Below are positions 8,831 to 16,874 of a stretch of 64,000 nt of DNA, piece after piece; position 1 is the stretch's first letter; the number at the start of each line of letters is the position of its first letter. This stretch comes from Pseudarthrobacter sp. MM222 (GTDB lineage: Bacteria > Actinomycetota > Actinomycetes > Actinomycetales > Micrococcaceae). The notes beneath the pieces were generated by a model. The model worked only from the letters and a program-made list of their open reading frames with translations. It had not been told where the DNA came from and made no database searches. A program made the position numbers and the translations under genes. The DNA is taken from the NCBI RefSeq assembly GCF_947090775.1, contig NZ_OX352321.1, forward strand, positions 4,216,001-4,280,000, in the 5' to 3' direction.

Positions 8831-8857
8831 TGGCACGCATGGCACGCATGGCACGCA
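8831..8857. repeat. Three tandem copies of a 9-bp unit
   Basis: TGGCACGCA occurs three times head to tail in the gap between the GNAT gene and the next small gene. No function is apparent; it could be a slippage product. Confidence 0.7.
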
Positions 8858-8995
8858 ATGGAAATCTAACAGCCATCAGAGCGTGTCCAGATCTAACCAA
8901 GCGCTTACCGGGTAGAAATGCAGCGGCAACATTGACGAAGGACACTGGAGGTGCCGGCAATAGCAGGCACCAGCTCCAGTCCGGGAGGCCCCGCC

Positions 8996-9232
8996 ATGTT
9001 GAAGGAAGCCAACGCCCATGTGACCCGTATCCGCGCCGTGGATCAGCTGCATCGCGGCGATGAAATCGAGGCCCGCCTGAGGGTCGGCCCGAGCTACGAC
9101 GACGTCGTGATCCGCCGCGGCAGCGTCCAGGAGACCGCGCCGGGAATCGGCGTCGTCTGGATCCTTGACCGCGCGTCAGGTACCCGCAGAGCCATCAACA
9201 CGGACGAGTGCAGCCTCTGGCGGGTCGCTTGA
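8996..9232 (+). CDS. Small hypothetical protein
   Basis: A 78-residue frame begins MLKEANAHVTRI and ends NTDECSLWRVA. GGGAGG at 8983-8988 is 7 bases before ATG 8996, which fixes the start; an earlier in-frame GTG at 8951 has no properly spaced site. The composition is soluble and mixed (RVGPSYDDVVIRRGSV, GVVWILDRASGTRRAI), suggesting a small beta-rich fold. I do not recognise the family. It ends 5 bases from the convergent MoaD-like gene. Confidence 0.6.
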   Translation: MLKEANAHVTRIRAVDQLHRGDEIEARLRVGPSYDDVVIRRGSVQETAPGIGVVWILDRASGTRRAINTDECSLWRVA

Positions 9233-9237
9233 GGCCG

Positions 9238-9525
9238 CTAGCCTCCTGCGACGGACTGGATGATCAGCAGTTCCTGGCCGGGTGAAATCTCGGTGGCCAG
9301 GCCCTGCAACCGGCGGATCTCGTTCCCGTTGACGTAGATATTCACGTAGCGTCGGACTTTCCCGGTTTCATCCCGCAGCCGCCTTGAGAGCGCCGGATAG
9401 GCCCCGGTCACCATATCCAGCACCCCCGCTACCGTCACCGTCCCGTCGGCGGGCGCAGTCAGGATGGACTGTCCGCCGGCGAGCGGCTGGAGCACACTGG
9501 GGAGCAGTACGCTGATGTCAGCCAT
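9238..9525 (-). CDS. MoaD/ThiS-family ubiquitin-like protein
   Basis: The 95-residue protein has the beta-grasp pattern of small sulfur carriers: VTVAGVLDMVTGAYPALSRRL, then VNIYVNGNEIRRL and LLIIQSVAGG. It ends in Gly-Gly, the residue pair that MoaD/ThiS proteins use for adenylation and thiocarboxylate formation. It lies 6 bases downstream of the BNR-repeat gene on the same strand, so they form one operon. No MoaE or ThiG partner is nearby, so its sulfur acceptor is unclear. Confidence 0.83.
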   Translation of the reverse strand: MADISVLLPSVLQPLAGGQSILTAPADGTVTVAGVLDMVTGAYPALSRRLRDETGKVRRYVNIYVNGNEIRRLQGLATEISPGQELLIIQSVAGG

Positions 9526-9531
9526 CGGTAC

Positions 9532-10668
9532 CTACGCGTTCAGGGCGACGTCCGGCACGGCGCCAGGGTCCCCTGCAACGGACACGGCAGCGGCCCGCAC
9601 GCACAGCACGTCGGGCAGGTGGGAGGCCACCTCCGTGAAGCTTTCGCCCTCATCGGAACTGGCATACACGCTGCCGCCGCGGGTTCCGAAGTACACGCCG
9701 GCCGGCTCCGCGGCATCGACGCACGCGGCGTCCCGGAGCACCGCATTGAACTCGGCCTGCGGAAGTCCAGCATCCAGCCGTGTCCAACTGGAGCCGGCGT
9801 CGCCGGTCCGATGGACGGCGAGTTTGCCGTCCGGCGGGATTCTTTCCCCATCGGCCTTCAGCGGGATCACCCACGCGGTCCCGGCCCGGCGCGGATGGGT
9901 GAGCATCACAAAACCGAAGTCGGCGGGGAGCCCTTCCGCAATTGATTCCCAGTGCTCGGCGTCATCGTCAGTGCGGTAGACACCGTGATGGTTCTGCGCG
10001 TAGAGCCGGCCGTCGACGGCGGCATCGGCGGCAATCTTGTGGACGCACTGGCCGAACTCGGGGTTAGGATCCGGCATGAAGTACGCCGATATCCCGCTGT
10101 TGCGGGGCTCCCAGGACGTGCCGCCGTCGAGCGAGCGGTAGACGCCGCCGGTGCTCATGGCGACATGGACCTTCTCGCCCGTGTGGTCGAGGACGATCGA
10201 GTGCGCGGCGGCGCCGCCGTAGCCGGCTCCCCATTCGGTGCGGTGCGGATGGTCCCAGAGTCCCCGGTTCAGTTCGAAGTGCTCGCCGCCGTCGGTGGAC
10301 TTCCAGACGGAAATCGGTTCGCAACCGGCCCAGACCACTCCCGGGCGGGACTCGGCATCCGGGTGGATCTGCCAGACGCGTTCGAGGGCGGCGTCGGTAC
10401 CCTCCGGAAAGCGGATGGCGCCGTGCTCGGGCTCGTTCCAGGTGGCGCCCAGGTCATCGGAGTGGAAGACGGTGGGGCCCCAGTGCTCGGATCGAACACC
10501 GACCAGGATCCGGCTCCGGCCGTCGCGCGTGTCGATGGCGATGCTGGGAACTTCGCTCATCAGGAAGTGCGGTCCCGAAAGGGACCAATCCTTGCGGTCC
10601 GGGCTGCTTGCCAGCCAGAGCCCCTTTTTAGTGCCGATCGCCAGGACATAACTCTCTGCGGTAGCCAT
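9532..10668 (-). CDS. BNR/Asp-box repeat beta-propeller protein (sialidase-like fold)
   Basis: The 378-residue protein starts MATAESYVLAIGTKKG. At least six Asp-box-type repeats are seen: FHSDDLGATW, WKSTDGGEHF, YRSLDGGTSW, YRTDDDAEHW, HRTGDAGSSW and YASSDEGESF. This predicts a beta-propeller. There is no signal peptide, and the Arg triad of true sialidases is not evident, so a hydrolase activity should not be assumed. An in-frame upstream ATG (10704) exists, but the start at 10668 gives the conserved-looking N-terminus. Pairing with the MoaD-like gene is the main clue to its role. Confidence 0.78.
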   Translation of the reverse strand: MATAESYVLAIGTKKGLWLASSPDRKDWSLSGPHFLMSEVPSIAIDTRDGRSRILVGVRSEHWGPTVFHSDDLGATWNEPEHGAIRFPEGTDAALERVWQIHPDAESRPGVVWAGCEPISVWKSTDGGEHFELNRGLWDHPHRTEWGAGYGGAAAHSIVLDHTGEKVHVAMSTGGVYRSLDGGTSWEPRNSGISAYFMPDPNPEFGQCVHKIAADAAVDGRLYAQNHHGVYRTDDDAEHWESIAEGLPADFGFVMLTHPRRAGTAWVIPLKADGERIPPDGKLAVHRTGDAGSSWTRLDAGLPQAEFNAVLRDAACVDAAEPAGVYFGTRGGSVYASSDEGESFTEVASHLPDVLCVRAAAVSVAGDPGAVPDVALNA

Positions 10669-10738
10669 GCCCCCCATGCAACCACCCAGACCGGGAGGCC
10701 GCAATGGCTTTACGCCCCTGATTTGGCGCGCGGGGCCG

Positions 10739-10948
10739 TCAGTCGACGAATTCGGACTGGGTCTCGATGAAGTCCCAGTCCGCAGTCGTCAGGACCGCGG
10801 AGACCTCCTCCGGGCGGGGACCGCCGGCCTCGGCAATCCCCTGCAGCACCGGCAGGGGAAGTTCATCGGCGCGCAGGTTTTCCCGCAGCCACTCCTTGCT
10901 CGCCAGATCCAGATCCAGCCACCACATGAAGATTTCCACGGCGGTCAC
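10739..10948 (-). CDS. Small hypothetical protein
   Basis: The frame of up to 69 residues reads GTG-first and contains MWWLDLDLASKEWLRENL. It is acidic and rich in Leu, Glu and Trp (VLTTADWDFIETQSEF). GGAAGG lies just before the first GTG. An in-frame GTG at 10939 has better spacing, so the true start may be three codons in. The family is not recognised. It is upstream of, and on the same strand as, the BNR-repeat gene. Confidence 0.55.
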   Translation of the reverse strand: MTAVEIFMWWLDLDLASKEWLRENLRADELPLPVLQGIAEAGGPRPEEVSAVLTTADWDFIETQSEFVD

Positions 10949-11067
10949 CCTTCCTTCCGTTCTTCCACGTTAGGCCCCGGACCGGGGGTGTTCAAGGGCC
11001 GGTGGACTCTGGCAGCAATCCCGGGCCGAAGACGTGCTGGCCTCCAGGCCCTTAGCCCTGCAGCGGC

Positions 11068-11370
11068 CTAGCCTTCACATTCGACGCAGAACTTGTGGCC
11101 GTTCTTTTCGCGGGCGATCTGGGAGCGGTGCCGGACCAGGAAACAGGAATAGCAGGTGAACTCGTCTTCAGCCTGCGGGATGACCTGTACGACCAACTCC
11201 TCGGCAACGAACTCACCGCCCGGGGTCATCGTGTCGTCGAGCGCATCGGATTCATCCAGTTCACGGACCACGCTGCGGGCATCAGGTGCATTTGCGGATT
11301 GCAGCGCTTCCAGGGAACTGTCCTGGGACTCCTTGACGTCGGAGCGTACTTCGTCGTAATCGGTTGCCAC
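11068..11370 (-). CDS. DUF4193 family zinc-ribbon-like protein
   Basis: The 100-residue protein begins MATDYDEVRSDV, has an acidic middle (ELDESDALDD) and ends with CYSCFLVRHRSQIAREKNGHKFCVECEG. The CxxC...CxxC arrangement predicts a zinc ribbon. This matches DUF4193, a small family found across Actinobacteria with no established function. Length is normal for the family. Confidence 0.88.
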   Translation of the reverse strand: MATDYDEVRSDVKESQDSSLEALQSANAPDARSVVRELDESDALDDTMTPGGEFVAEELVVQVIPQAEDEFTCYSCFLVRHRSQIAREKNGHKFCVECEG

Positions 11371-11570
11371 TTAGGTGGTTCTCTTTTCTGTCGTTCGTGT
11401 CTGACGGGAGTGCAACATCCACCATGGGTATGGTATTCCCGAGCCGATGGAGAAGTCGTCGCCGTCGACGTCGAAGTGTACCCGCATGCCGGCCGCTACG
11501 GTAATTGCCGCAGCAACATCCGGGGAAGTAAGCCCCTGTTCAGGCTTGCGCCGTGGGGCAACAATTGAGT

Positions 11571-12077
11571 ATGTCCGACGACGCCTCCACCCGCCCATTG
11601 CCCGTGGTGGTCGGCGTCGTGCCGGGACAGTATCCGGAAGTACTGCGGACGGCGGCATCGCTCGCCGCAGGTCTGTCCGCTCCCCTGATCTGCGCCTACG
11701 TGGACGAGGCCAGCTATCTGGTGGAGTGGGACCCGGCACGCACGGCGCACCGGCTGTCGCTCCACCCCGACGCGGACGACGCCGAAATACGGGCGGTGAC
11801 CCGGGAGCTGCGTTCCGTCGTGGCGGCGGCCTGCGACGGCCCCGGGGTTGCCTGGAGCCTCCGGACGCTCGCGGGCGACCCGGCCCGGGCGCTCGGCAGG
11901 CTCGCCGCCGAAGCCGGGGCAGCCATGATTGTCGTCGGTACGCCGGAACGGGGCTTGGGGCACCGGCTTTCCGAAGCGCTCAACGGATCTGTAGCCGCGT
12001 GGCTCAGCCATCACCAGGACCATCCGATCCTGATCGTGCCCGCGCCGCGTCCTGGCCGCAAGTCCCGCGGTTCCTGA
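11571..12077 (+). CDS. Universal stress protein (UspA family)
   Basis: The 168-residue, single-domain protein starts MSDDASTRPLPVVVGVVPGQ. The nucleotide-binding signature G-x2-G-x9-GS is present in GTPERGLGHRLSEALNGS, so an ATP-binding Usp is likely. It ends HPILIVPAPRPG plus a short basic tail. It is a single gene followed by a strong terminator. Confidence 0.85.
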   Translation: MSDDASTRPLPVVVGVVPGQYPEVLRTAASLAAGLSAPLICAYVDEASYLVEWDPARTAHRLSLHPDADDAEIRAVTRELRSVVAAACDGPGVAWSLRTLAGDPARALGRLAAEAGAAMIVVGTPERGLGHRLSEALNGSVAAWLSHHQDHPILIVPAPRPGRKSRGS

Positions 12078-12208
12078 CGGGTCCGTAAACAGCGGAAATC
12101 TACCGCAGGAAAGTAAAGCGAAAGTAGTTATTCGCGGTGCTGGCTTTCCCCGGATCTCCCCAAGTAAGCTTGTTTTCGTAGCCCATTGAAGGGACTACCC
12201 CAAAAACT

Positions 12209-12253
12209 GCTCCGGAGTGCGTATCCCCCAATAACGCGCTCCGGAGCCTTTTT
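12209..12253 (+). terminator. Rho-independent terminator between the Usp gene and the copper operon
   Basis: GCTCCGGAG (12209-12217) pairs with CTCCGGAGC (12239-12247) around a 21-base loop, and CTTTTT follows. It insulates the copper operon from upstream transcription. Confidence 0.82.
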
Positions 12254-12290
12254 AATGTCCGGACCGTTTTTCGGCAGGCCCGGTCTTCGG

Positions 12291-12334
12291 GATACCCGCA
12301 GGGGGTACTTGCGCGATACCCCCAGGGGGTATAT
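12291..12334 (+). promoter_or_regulatory. Tandem CsoR operators over the copper-operon promoter
   Basis: Two copies of the CsoR-type box lie 24 bases apart: ATACCCGCAGGGGGTA at 12292-12307 and ATACCCCCAGGGGGTAT at 12316-12332. The second runs into TATATG, which can serve as a -10 region. CsoR tetramers bind such G-tract palindromes and release them when Cu(I) is bound, so the operon should be copper-induced. Confidence 0.85.
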
Positions 12335-12343
12335 GTTGAGGCC

Positions 12344-12688
12344 ATGGATGAGTCCGAACTCCCGATTATGGCCCCCACCGACGCCGAACAGCCCCCACAC
12401 GGCTATACCTCCAACAAGGAGGCCTACCTGCGGCGGCTCAAGCGGATCGAAGGCCAGGTCCGTGGCATCGCCCGGATGGTCGACGAGGACAAATACTGCA
12501 TCGACATCCTCACGCAGGTCGCCGCCGCCACCAAGGCGTTGCACGCATTAAGCCTGGGGCTGGTGGAGGAACACATCGGCCACTGTGTCGTCGGGGCGGC
12601 GTCCGAGCCTGATCCAGGTCTCCGCGCCGAAGCCATCGACGTCAAGGTCAAGGAAGCCACCGACGCCATCGGGCGCCTGCTGCGGTAG
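12344..12688 (+). CDS. csoR: Copper-sensing transcriptional repressor CsoR
   Basis: The 114-residue protein of the CsoR/RcnR family has the core AYLRRLKRIEGQVRGIARMVDEDKYCIDILTQVAAATKAL. The Cu(I) ligands are Cys52, His77 and Cys81, with the same spacing (25 and 4) as the defining CsoR triad, so copper rather than nickel or formaldehyde is the expected effector. It is the first gene after two CsoR operators and is followed by copZ and copA, so it should repress its own operon until copper accumulates. Confidence 0.93.
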   Translation: MDESELPIMAPTDAEQPPHGYTSNKEAYLRRLKRIEGQVRGIARMVDEDKYCIDILTQVAAATKALHALSLGLVEEHIGHCVVGAASEPDPGLRAEAIDVKVKEATDAIGRLLR

Positions 12689-12757
12689 CGGCAACACCAC
12701 CACCTGGCACACAATCGGGCTGCTGAACTCCAGCCGTCCGCCAACAAGGAGCAAGCC

Positions 12758-12988
12758 ATGAGCACCGTTTCCACCACCGTCAGCGTTTCCGGGATGACCT
12801 GCGGCCACTGCGTGTCCTCTGTCAGCGAAGAGATTGAGGCGCTGGCCGGCGTCGAGCAGGTCGACGTCGACCTCAACGCCGGCGGCGTCTCCAGCGTGAC
12901 TATCACCTCCACCGGGGCACTGTCCGCTGCCGAAATCGGCGAGGCGGTTGCCGAGGCAGGCTACCTTGTGGTGGCCAACGAAGCCTGA
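12758..12988 (+). CDS. copZ: Copper chaperone CopZ (heavy-metal-associated domain)
   Basis: A 76-residue single HMA domain with the metal site GMTCGHC (Cys15, Cys18) near the N-terminus and the expected beta-alpha-beta-beta-alpha-beta length. AACAAGGAG precedes ATG 12758. It binds Cu(I) in the cytosol and hands it to the CopA exporter, whose gene follows 48 bases downstream. Confidence 0.93.
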   Translation: MSTVSTTVSVSGMTCGHCVSSVSEEIEALAGVEQVDVDLNAGGVSSVTITSTGALSAAEIGEAVAEAGYLVVANEA

Positions 12989-13036
12989 ACACCCGGCGCA
13001 GCCGCAACAGCACGCCACCCGAACAAGGAAGCAACC

Positions 13037-15364
13037 GTGACTAACGAGCATCTGCTGAACCAGCCGGGAAGCCGGGCCATCGAGCTCGATATCGAGGGCA
13101 TGACCTGCGCTTCCTGCGTCAGCCGGGTCGAACGCAAGCTCGCAAAACTCGACGGCGTCGAAGCCTCGGTCAACCTTCCCCTCGAGTCCGCGCACGTGAC
13201 CGTCCCGATCGACGTCACCGACGAGCAAATCACCGCCACGGTAGCGGCAGCGGGCTACAAGGCCACCATCCGCCCCACCGCTGGCAAGGAGCCGGTCGGC
13301 CCTTACGCCGGCGACGGGCAGGCGGAACGGCACGGCGCCGGCGAGGACCACCTGGCCCACGGGGGCTCCGCGGCAACGCTGCGCCCGCGGCTCCTGGCGG
13401 CAGCCGCCCTGACGGTCCCGGTGCTCCTGATGTCGATGTTCCCGGCGTTCCAGTTCGCGAATTGGGGCTGGGCGGCCGGCGTCCTGGCCCTGCCGGTCGT
13501 GAGCTGGGCGGCATGGCCCTTCCACCGGGCGGCCGCAGTCAACGCCCGGCATTTCGCGTCCACGATGGACACCCTCGTGTCCCTCGGCGTCGTCGCTGCC
13601 TACCTGTTTTCCGTCTGGCAGCTGCTGGCCAATCCCGGGCTGACCGGGGACGCGCAGGGCATGGACGCCATGGAGACGCGTCCGGGCGGGCTCTACTTCG
13701 AGGTCGCCTCCGTCGTCACCACATTCCTGCTGCTCGGGCGCTACTTGGAGGCCAACGCCAAGCAGAAAGCCGGGAACGCGCTGCGGGCCCTGCTGGAGCT
13801 GGGCGCCAAGGATGCCACCGTCCTCCGCGGGGGTATGGAATACAAGGTTCCGGCGGACCGGCTGGCGGTGGGCGAGGTGATCGTGGTCCGCCCCGGCGAG
13901 AAGATCGCTACCGACGGCATCGTAATCGACGGCTCGTCCGCCGTGGACGCCTCCCTCGTAACCGGCGAGTCGGTGCCTGTGGAAGTCGGGCCGGACAGCG
14001 CGGTCACGGGTGCCACCATCAACACCTCCGGCAGGCTCCTGGTGCGCGCCACCCGGGTGGGATCGGAAACCACTCTCGCCCAGATGGGCCGCCTGGTCTC
14101 CCTGGCGCAGACCGGAAAGGCGCCGATCGCGCGCCTCGCGGACCGGATCAGTTCGGTCTTCGTCCCGGTGGTGCTGGTCATCAGCGCGCTCACGTTTGCC
14201 GGCTGGCTGCTCGCCGCCGGACCCGCCATCAGCGATGCCGAGCTCCGCGCCGCCTTCACGGCTGCTGTGGCCGTACTGGTCATCGCCTGCCCTTGCGCGC
14301 TTGGGCTGGCGACGCCGGTTGGACTCCTCGCCGGGACCGGCCGCGGGGCCCAGCTGGGGATCCTCATCAAGGGGCCCCAGGTGCTGGAGGACACCCGGAC
14401 GGTGGACACCATCGTCCTGGACAAGACCGGCACCGTGACCACGGGCCGCCTCGCCGTCGACGGTACGCAGGCGTTCGCCCCGTTCAGCGGCGCCGAAGTC
14501 CTGCGGCTGGCAGGGGCCGTCGAGGCCGCGTCCGAGCACCCCATCGCCCATGCCATCGCCGCAGCTGCCCTGGCGGCTGGGCGGCAGAGCGGCGAGGGCG
14601 GCCGGCTACCCGCCGTCGCCGGCTTCCGTTCCGCCCCTGGCGGCGGTGTTCAGGGCACCGTCCAGGGCCGCCTGGTCACCGCCGGCCGGACGGGCTGGCT
14701 GCACGAAAACGGGGTCTCGATCACTGCCGGGCAGCAGGTTCTCCTCAGCGAGGCGGAGGAGAACGGCGGCACGGCCATCTGGCTGGCCGTCGACGGGAAG
14801 GCCGCCGGAATCATCAGCCTGCGTGACACGCTCAAGCCAGGCTCCGCGGCGGCAATCGCCAGGTTCCGGCGGCTCGGACTCCGGCCGATCCTGCTGACAG
14901 GCGACAACGCCGCAGTGGCTGCGCAGGTGGCCGCCGCCGTCGGGATCGGCCCCGACGACGTCTTTGCGGGCGTCCTGCCGGCCGGCAAGGTCGAGGCGGT
15001 GCGCGAACTGCAGGCCGGAGGAGCCACCGTGGCCATGGCCGGAGACGGGGTCAACGACGCCGCCGCGCTGGCACAGGCCGATCTCGGCATTGCAATGGGC
15101 TCCGGCACGGACGTCGCCATCGAGGCCGCGGACCTGACCGTCATGGGAAATGATCTTGGGCAGGTGGCACTGGCCATCGAGCTGTCCCGCCGGACCCTGG
15201 CCACCATCAGGACCAACCTCTTCTGGGCGTTCTTCTACAATGCCGTCGGCATACCGGTGGCTGCCCTGGGACTGCTCAATCCGATGATCGCGGGCGCGGC
15301 CATGGCCGCGAGCTCCGTCCTGGTGGTGGCGAACTCGCTGCGGCTGCGCAGCTTCGCGAAGTAG
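13037..15364 (+). CDS. copA: Copper-exporting P1B-type ATPase CopA
   Basis: The 775-residue membrane pump starts at GTG 13037 behind AAGGAAG. One N-terminal HMA domain carries GMTCASC (Cys24, Cys27). A His/Gly-rich linker (AERHGAGEDHLAHGG) follows, then eight predicted helices. The transport motif CPC lies in VIACPCALGLATP near residue 418. The phosphorylated Asp is in DKTGTVT near 461, TGES is in SLVTGESVPVE, and GDGVND is near 671. It exports Cu(I) from the cytosol using ATP. It is the third gene of the csoR-copZ-copA operon and is full length. Confidence 0.95.
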   Translation: MTNEHLLNQPGSRAIELDIEGMTCASCVSRVERKLAKLDGVEASVNLPLESAHVTVPIDVTDEQITATVAAAGYKATIRPTAGKEPVGPYAGDGQAERHGAGEDHLAHGGSAATLRPRLLAAAALTVPVLLMSMFPAFQFANWGWAAGVLALPVVSWAAWPFHRAAAVNARHFASTMDTLVSLGVVAAYLFSVWQLLANPGLTGDAQGMDAMETRPGGLYFEVASVVTTFLLLGRYLEANAKQKAGNALRALLELGAKDATVLRGGMEYKVPADRLAVGEVIVVRPGEKIATDGIVIDGSSAVDASLVTGESVPVEVGPDSAVTGATINTSGRLLVRATRVGSETTLAQMGRLVSLAQTGKAPIARLADRISSVFVPVVLVISALTFAGWLLAAGPAISDAELRAAFTAAVAVLVIACPCALGLATPVGLLAGTGRGAQLGILIKGPQVLEDTRTVDTIVLDKTGTVTTGRLAVDGTQAFAPFSGAEVLRLAGAVEAASEHPIAHAIAAAALAAGRQSGEGGRLPAVAGFRSAPGGGVQGTVQGRLVTAGRTGWLHENGVSITAGQQVLLSEAEENGGTAIWLAVDGKAAGIISLRDTLKPGSAAAIARFRRLGLRPILLTGDNAAVAAQVAAAVGIGPDDVFAGVLPAGKVEAVRELQAGGATVAMAGDGVNDAAALAQADLGIAMGSGTDVAIEAADLTVMGNDLGQVALAIELSRRTLATIRTNLFWAFFYNAVGIPVAALGLLNPMIAGAAMAASSVLVVANSLRLRSFAK

Positions 15365-15396
15365 TCCGCCCCTGCGCCACCTGATCACGCAGCGCC

Positions 15397-15442
15397 ACCT
15401 CAGGCTGCGCCGAGGGCAGCGGCGGACCTCAGGCTGCGCCGA
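15397..15442. repeat. Direct repeat of the DUF2277 gene end
   Basis: A 17-base sequence (ACCTCAGGCTGCGCCGA) occurs at 15397-15413 and again at 15426-15442. The second copy covers the last codons and stop of the DUF2277 gene. The first looks like a short duplication of that 3' end. Confidence 0.7.
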
Positions 15443-15701
15443 ACCGGACTTGCGCCTTGGCGCGCAACTTGGCGGCCTCCTCGTCCCGGTCCTTAGCCGG
15501 AGCGTGCGTCACCAGCGAATCGAGCAGGTGCTGCGTGGCGTGCGCGATCTCGTGGACGGCCCGGTTGAAGGCTTCCTCGTTGGCCTTGGACGGCTTGGTG
15601 CTGCCGCTGATCTTGCGCACATACTGCAGCGCGGCGGCCTCCACCTCGGCCGTGGTGGCGCGGGGCTCAAAGTTATGCAGGGTATGGATGTTTCGGCACA
15701 T
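15429..15701 (-). CDS. DUF2277 family protein
   Basis: The 90-residue protein starts MCRNIHTLHNFEP, the hallmark of DUF2277, and continues ATTAEVEAAALQYVRKISG and FNRAVHEIAHATQHLLDSL. It is a small soluble helical family with no known function. Length is normal. It lies 9 bases after the EamA exporter gene on the same strand and may be co-transcribed with it. Confidence 0.87.
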   Translation of the reverse strand: MCRNIHTLHNFEPRATTAEVEAAALQYVRKISGSTKPSKANEEAFNRAVHEIAHATQHLLDSLVTHAPAKDRDEEAAKLRAKAQVRFGAA

Positions 15702-15710
15702 AGCTCTATG

Positions 15711-16802
15711 CTAAGCGCCGGATCCCGTGCGATCGAGGCCCGCGGCCGGGGATGATGACGACGCCGGCAGGGGTACCGCCGCCGCTCCGCCGCGAAGCTC
15801 GTCCAGCCGGACCAGGACCACTCCGCCGACAATCAGGACACCGCCCAGAAGCTGGATGGGGCCGGGCAGTTCACCGAGCAAGAGCCACGCCCAGATCACG
15901 GCGAACAGCACCTCGGTGAGCGAAATGAACGAGGCGACTTTGGATCCGAGCGCCCGCGCGGCGACAATGCCGGTGAGGTAGGCCAACACCGTGGCGAGCA
16001 CCACCAGGCCGCCCAGCGCCGCCCACCAGGGGGTGATCCAGGGACCCAGACGGGTGTCGGCGGTGCTGAACGCCATCGGCAGCAGGCCGGTGGCTGCTGC
16101 CAGCCACATGACCACCGCGCCCACCAGGAGTCCCCCGGACGCCAGCACGATCGGTGGGAGCGTGTCGTTCTCCCTGGCTGTGATGAAGAAGTAAATCGCG
16201 AGGCACACGGCGGCCGCGATCCCCCACAGCACGCCGATGAGATCGATCTTGACGGCTCCCGTGAGATCCAGGACCAGGACGAGGCCACCCAGGGACAGCA
16301 GGGTGCCCGCGATGGTCAGCGGGTTCGGCCGCTTCCGGCTGGCAGCCCAGAGCCAGAGGACAATGAGCACGGGGGCGAGGTACTCCAGCAGCAGCGCAAC
16401 GCCCACCGAGAGCCGTTCCACTGCGTTGAAGTAGAAGAGCTGGCAGGCCGCGACGCCGATGAGCCCAAAGAGCAAAACAGTGACCCAGTTGTTCCGGAGC
16501 TGATGCCAGCGCCCGCGCAGGGCCGGAACGGCGGGGACGGCCAGGATCAGCGCCGCTCCCGTAAGTCGTGCCGTGACCGCCGCCCCCGGCGTCCAGCCGG
16601 TTTCCAGCAATGCCTTCGCGAACGATCCGGAGAGACCGAACACCGCGGAGGACAGCAGGGCCACTCCCAGTCCCGAAGCCAGGAAACCCGAGGCGGCGCC
16701 TTGTGCGCGGGGCCCCCGTTTCCCCGGGGCGGGTATTGCGGCGTCCAGCGGGGTTGCGGGATTCCGGGCCGTTGCATCGGCGGAGCGGCGTGCGGCAGAC
16801 AC
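15711..16802 (-). CDS. EamA-family drug/metabolite exporter
   Basis: The 363-residue protein has two EamA repeats and about ten membrane helices, starting near residue 40 after a polar N-terminal tail. It includes FGLSGSFAKALLETGW in helix 1 and YLAPVLIVLWLW at the end of the first repeat. The second repeat ends LLLGELPGPIQLLGGVLIVGGVVLV. Relatives such as RhtA export amino acids or other metabolites, but the substrate is unknown. It is divergent from the CGNR regulator gene across a 72-base gap, which may be a local regulatory pair. Confidence 0.83.
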   Translation of the reverse strand: MSAARRSADATARNPATPLDAAIPAPGKRGPRAQGAASGFLASGLGVALLSSAVFGLSGSFAKALLETGWTPGAAVTARLTGAALILAVPAVPALRGRWHQLRNNWVTVLLFGLIGVAACQLFYFNAVERLSVGVALLLEYLAPVLIVLWLWAASRKRPNPLTIAGTLLSLGGLVLVLDLTGAVKIDLIGVLWGIAAAVCLAIYFFITARENDTLPPIVLASGGLLVGAVVMWLAAATGLLPMAFSTADTRLGPWITPWWAALGGLVVLATVLAYLTGIVAARALGSKVASFISLTEVLFAVIWAWLLLGELPGPIQLLGGVLIVGGVVLVRLDELRGGAAAVPLPASSSSPAAGLDRTGSGA

Positions 16803-16810
16803 GGGCTGCC

Positions 16811-16821
16811 TCCTGTCAGGA
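16811..16821. promoter_or_regulatory. Short inverted repeat in the EamA/CGNR divergent gap
   Basis: TCCTG-T-CAGGA is an inverted repeat in the 72-base gap between the divergent genes. It is short, so the claim is weak. Confidence 0.25.
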
Positions 16822-16874
16822 GTAAGATGGGGTTATGGTCCTGACAATACGCCCGACCCAGGTAAGGAGTCAAG

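Noticed and set aside
9532..10668. Sialidase enzyme
   Set aside because: Asp-box repeats support a propeller fold, but the Arg triad and a signal peptide are not evident, so enzyme activity was not claimed.
12548..14551. 667-codon open frame opposite csoR-copZ-copA
   Set aside because: It covers three well-supported copper genes in antisense and has a low-complexity composition typical of shadow frames.
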